Of a stretch of DNA of 6,290 nucleotides, positions 4,583 to 6,290 are shown piece by piece. How positions within the stretch are numbered: position 1 is the stretch's first letter; each line of letters opens with the position of its first letter. Made by a program: the position numbers and the translations under genes. Source of the DNA: Bacteroidales bacterium. Its GTDB lineage: Bacteria; Bacteroidota; Bacteroidia; Bacteroidales; SMBSF77. The stretch covers positions 1 through 6,290 of the forward strand of contig JAIOTT010000314.1 in assembly GCA_021106655.1 (NCBI GenBank), given 5' to 3'. A model generated the notes under the pieces. That model ran no database searches. It was given only the letters and a program-made list of their open reading frames with translations, and was not told where the DNA came from.

Positions 4583-6097
4583 ATGAAAAATCTAGCAGTT
4601 TCATTTATCTTGTGTTTGGTATACATGGTTAGCTATTCCAACAACATTATTATTTCTGATGTTAATGTGACAGGAACCACAATTCATTTCAACCTTAGCT
4701 GGGACAACTCCTGGCGAGGTGGAGTTAATAGGGATGCGGCATGGGTTTTCGTAAAATACTTGACTTCCAATAATGAATGGGGGCATGTAATTATCAATTC
4801 AAATGGAAATACCTGTCCATCAGATTGTGAAATTAGCACTGTAACTGATGGGACGGGTGTATTTGTATATAGTAGTATGACATCGAATTGGAGTGGAAAT
4901 AATAATTTCCAGAACATATCTCTTAGTTGGAATATATCTGCAAATGCAATTGTCTCAACTGTGGGTATTGTGATTAATGTATTCGCAATTGAAATGGTGT
5001 ATGTTCCGCAAGGTTGTTATTATTTAGGTGATGGAACAGTCTATAATCCAACGCCAACTAATCCAGAGCCTCCATTTTGTTTAGGTCATTTTAGGCAAGA
5101 GAATAATCAAGAACCTGTTCTTATTTCTGATATCGCTACAATTGTAAAAAGTGAGTCAACTTATCCAGCTCCAGGTGATGATAACTATATTATTAATACA
5201 GGTATTTTAATTGATGGTGACAATGGAATAGATAAGGATGGGAATGTAACGGTAGATAATCAATATTATCCAACAGGATATCAATCGTTTTACTCAATGA
5301 AATATGAAATTTCACAAGGGCAATATGCTGATTTTCTAAACTTCATTAATCCCAGTCAAGCTACATCACGTTTCCCAAACAATTATGGTAATCATCGTAA
5401 TACTATCAAATATTCTCCCACTCTTTCGAAATATATTGCAGATTCTCCGGAACTAGCATGCAATTATCTTGATTGGATGGATGGCTGTGCTTATTCCGAT
5501 TGGGCTGGTTTGAGACCAATGACAGAACTTGAATATGAGAAAGCATGCAGAGGTCAAATTTATCCTGTCGCTGGGGAATATGCGTGGGGAAATAATAATA
5601 TTTGTGGTACAGATTATACTCTATCAAATACAGGATCAACCTCAGAATTGGTTTCCAACCCTTGTACAAATACTGGAAATGTCAATTATCCAGAAACAAG
5701 CTTTTTATACGGAGGTCCATTACGTTGTGGAATTTTTGCAGCTAGTGCAGTTAATAAAACGAGAATTGAAACAGGGTCAACTATATATGGAATTATGGAA
5801 ATGAGCGGAAACCTTGATGAACGAGTTGTAAGCTTAGGAAATTATGAAGGAAGATCATTTACAGGATTGCACGGTGATGGGTATTTAAGTTTAGCAGGAA
5901 ATGCCAATGTATTAGATTGGCCAGGAACTGTTTCTGGCGAAGTGACTGGAGCAAATGGTTCAGGATTTAGAGGTGGCACTTGGTGTAGCAATAATATTTT
6001 GGATGATATTAGAGTTAGTGATCGCGATGATAGTTCTTATACAGCAAACTACCGAGACCCAGGATATGGCTTCCGGTGTGTTCGATCTGCATGGTAG
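4583..6097 (+). CDS. Secreted SUMF1 / FGE-sulfatase-fold protein, probably non-catalytic
   Basis: An exported protein of 504 residues. The signal peptide covers about 1-19. An N-terminal beta-rich domain (about 22-135), with the hallmark segment DAAWVFVKY at 51-59, is a domain I recall preceding SUMF1 domains in Bacteroidota. The FGE-sulfatase domain runs from about 136 (IEMVYVPQGCYYLGD) to the end: YSMKYEISQGQYADFLN (237-253), LRPMTELEYEKACRG (310-324), YAWGN (333-337), GIMEMSGNLDERV (403-415), GFRGGTWCSN (461-470) and GYGFRCVRSA near the C-terminus. Asp/Gly-rich DGDNGIDKDGN (211-221) may bind calcium. The RCAxR-type active-site cysteine of true formylglycine-generating enzymes is replaced: RVSDR at 477-481 has Val478. 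Sulfatase activation is therefore unlikely; a binding or surface role on this C-type-lectin-like fold is a better guess. No T9SS-type C-terminal domain is seen. The start is set by the signal peptide. It sits 420 bases after the kinase stop, behind its own repeat array. Confidence 0.87.
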   Translation: MKNLAVSFILCLVYMVSYSNNIIISDVNVTGTTIHFNLSWDNSWRGGVNRDAAWVFVKYLTSNNEWGHVIINSNGNTCPSDCEISTVTDGTGVFVYSSMTSNWSGNNNFQNISLSWNISANAIVSTVGIVINVFAIEMVYVPQGCYYLGDGTVYNPTPTNPEPPFCLGHFRQENNQEPVLISDIATIVKSESTYPAPGDDNYIINTGILIDGDNGIDKDGNVTVDNQYYPTGYQSFYSMKYEISQGQYADFLNFINPSQATSRFPNNYGNHRNTIKYSPTLSKYIADSPELACNYLDWMDGCAYSDWAGLRPMTELEYEKACRGQIYPVAGEYAWGNNNICGTDYTLSNTGSTSELVSNPCTNTGNVNYPETSFLYGGPLRCGIFAASAVNKTRIETGSTIYGIMEMSGNLDERVVSLGNYEGRSFTGLHGDGYLSLAGNANVLDWPGTVSGEVTGANGSGFRGGTWCSNNILDDIRVSDRDDSSYTANYRDPGYGFRCVRSAW

Positions 6098-6174
6098 TCT
6101 ATTCATTGATAAGAAATAAAATAGAGACTTGCCAAAATATAAAAAAAATTTAGTTAAATTAATACCAAAATGAA

Positions 6175-6290
6175 ATGAAACTATTATTAATCTTTATAGT
6201 ATTAATAATTTCGTTAAATAACACTTTACATGCAACTTCTGCTGTTAGTGAAAAAGATCACTCTATTCCTTATGAAAACTTGCCTCATCA
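6175..6290 (+). CDS. Exported protein of unknown function, 5' end only
   Basis: The open frame starts at 6175 and runs off the window after 38 codons. Residues 1-20 form a signal peptide (MKLLLIFIVLIISLNNTLHA), with likely cleavage after Ala20 or Ala23, followed by a short polar stretch ending YENLPH. An earlier ATG at 6170 reads Met-Lys-stop, so 6175 is the usable start. The leader is A-rich with no Shine-Dalgarno, as for its neighbours. It starts 77 bases after the SUMF1-like stop; no TAnnTTTG, phased repeat array or clear terminator lies between, so the two are probably co-transcribed. Too little is visible to name a family. Confidence 0.7.
   Translation, partial: MKLLLIFIVLIISLNNTLHATSAVSEKDHSIPYENLPH

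Noticed and set aside
4583..4645. Lipoprotein signal at Cys11 of the SUMF1-like protein
   Set aside because: The residue before the cysteine is Leu, not Gly/Ala/Ser, and Cys11 lies within the hydrophobic core, so this is a standard secretion signal.
5529..5804. Alternative + strand frame inside the SUMF1-like gene
   Set aside because: It overlaps the conserved FGE motifs read in the main frame, and its product looks like out-of-frame translation.
5960..6094. Diversity-generating-retroelement variable region at the C-terminus of the SUMF1-like protein
   Set aside because: The C-type-lectin-like fold and the RGGTW...GFR ending resemble DGR variable proteins, but there is no reverse transcriptase, no template repeat in the window and no strong clustering of AAY codons.
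4583..6097. Functional sulfatase-activating formylglycine-generating enzyme
   Set aside because: The catalytic cysteine position reads Val478, the core GNxWE motif is altered, and no sulfatase gene is nearby in the window.
6098..6127. Terminator after the SUMF1-like gene
   Set aside because: Only a 6-base AT stem (TCTATT/AATAGA) with a long loop and no T tract is available, too weak to call.
6170..6178. Earlier start codon for the last gene
   Set aside because: ATG at 6170 reads Met-Lys-stop, so it cannot start the exported protein.

Overview
The window looks like chromosomal DNA from a member of the Bacteroidota, most likely Bacteroidia or a close relative. The reasons are AT-rich intergenic DNA, no Shine-Dalgarno sequences before any gene, promoter elements of the Bacteroidota TAnnTTTG type, a Reg_prop/Y_Y_Y sensor kinase paired with a LytTR regulator, and a secreted FGE-sulfatase-fold protein. 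All four genes lie on the + strand.

Layout. Positions 1-465 are non-coding. They hold an imperfect inverted repeat (38-120), a degenerate ACGAAT-type intergenic repeat (158-186), and a control region with three direct repeats exactly 21 bp apart (211-261) in front of a TATCTTTG promoter element (294-301). A second TATCTTTG (410-417) and an AT hairpin (422-447) lie closer to the first gene. At 466-1257 is a LytTR response regulator, and after a one-base gap, at 1259-4162, its membrane sensor histidine kinase with a periplasmic propeller-type sensor. Positions 4163-4582 are non-coding: decayed repeats and a hairpin come first, then a second control region with the same plan as the first (three repeats 21 bp apart at 4423-4473, -7-like element at 4506-4513). 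At 4583-6097 is a secreted protein with an N-terminal beta-type domain and a C-terminal FGE-sulfatase/SUMF1-like domain that appears to lack the catalytic cysteine. A further exported protein starts at 6175 and is cut by the window end.

How the parts fit together. The main observation is that the two control regions share one architecture: three 9-bp half-sites of the LytTR type with 12-bp spacers, a CATTGG word 10 bases after the start of the third half-site, and a -7 element 41 bases after that start. The inference is that the kinase senses an extracytoplasmic signal and phosphorylates the regulator at Asp56. The regulator would then bind both arrays, activating its own operon and the secreted SUMF1-like gene with its downstream partner. 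This would be a self-contained signal-to-surface-protein module. The signal and the role of the secreted proteins cannot be read from the sequence.
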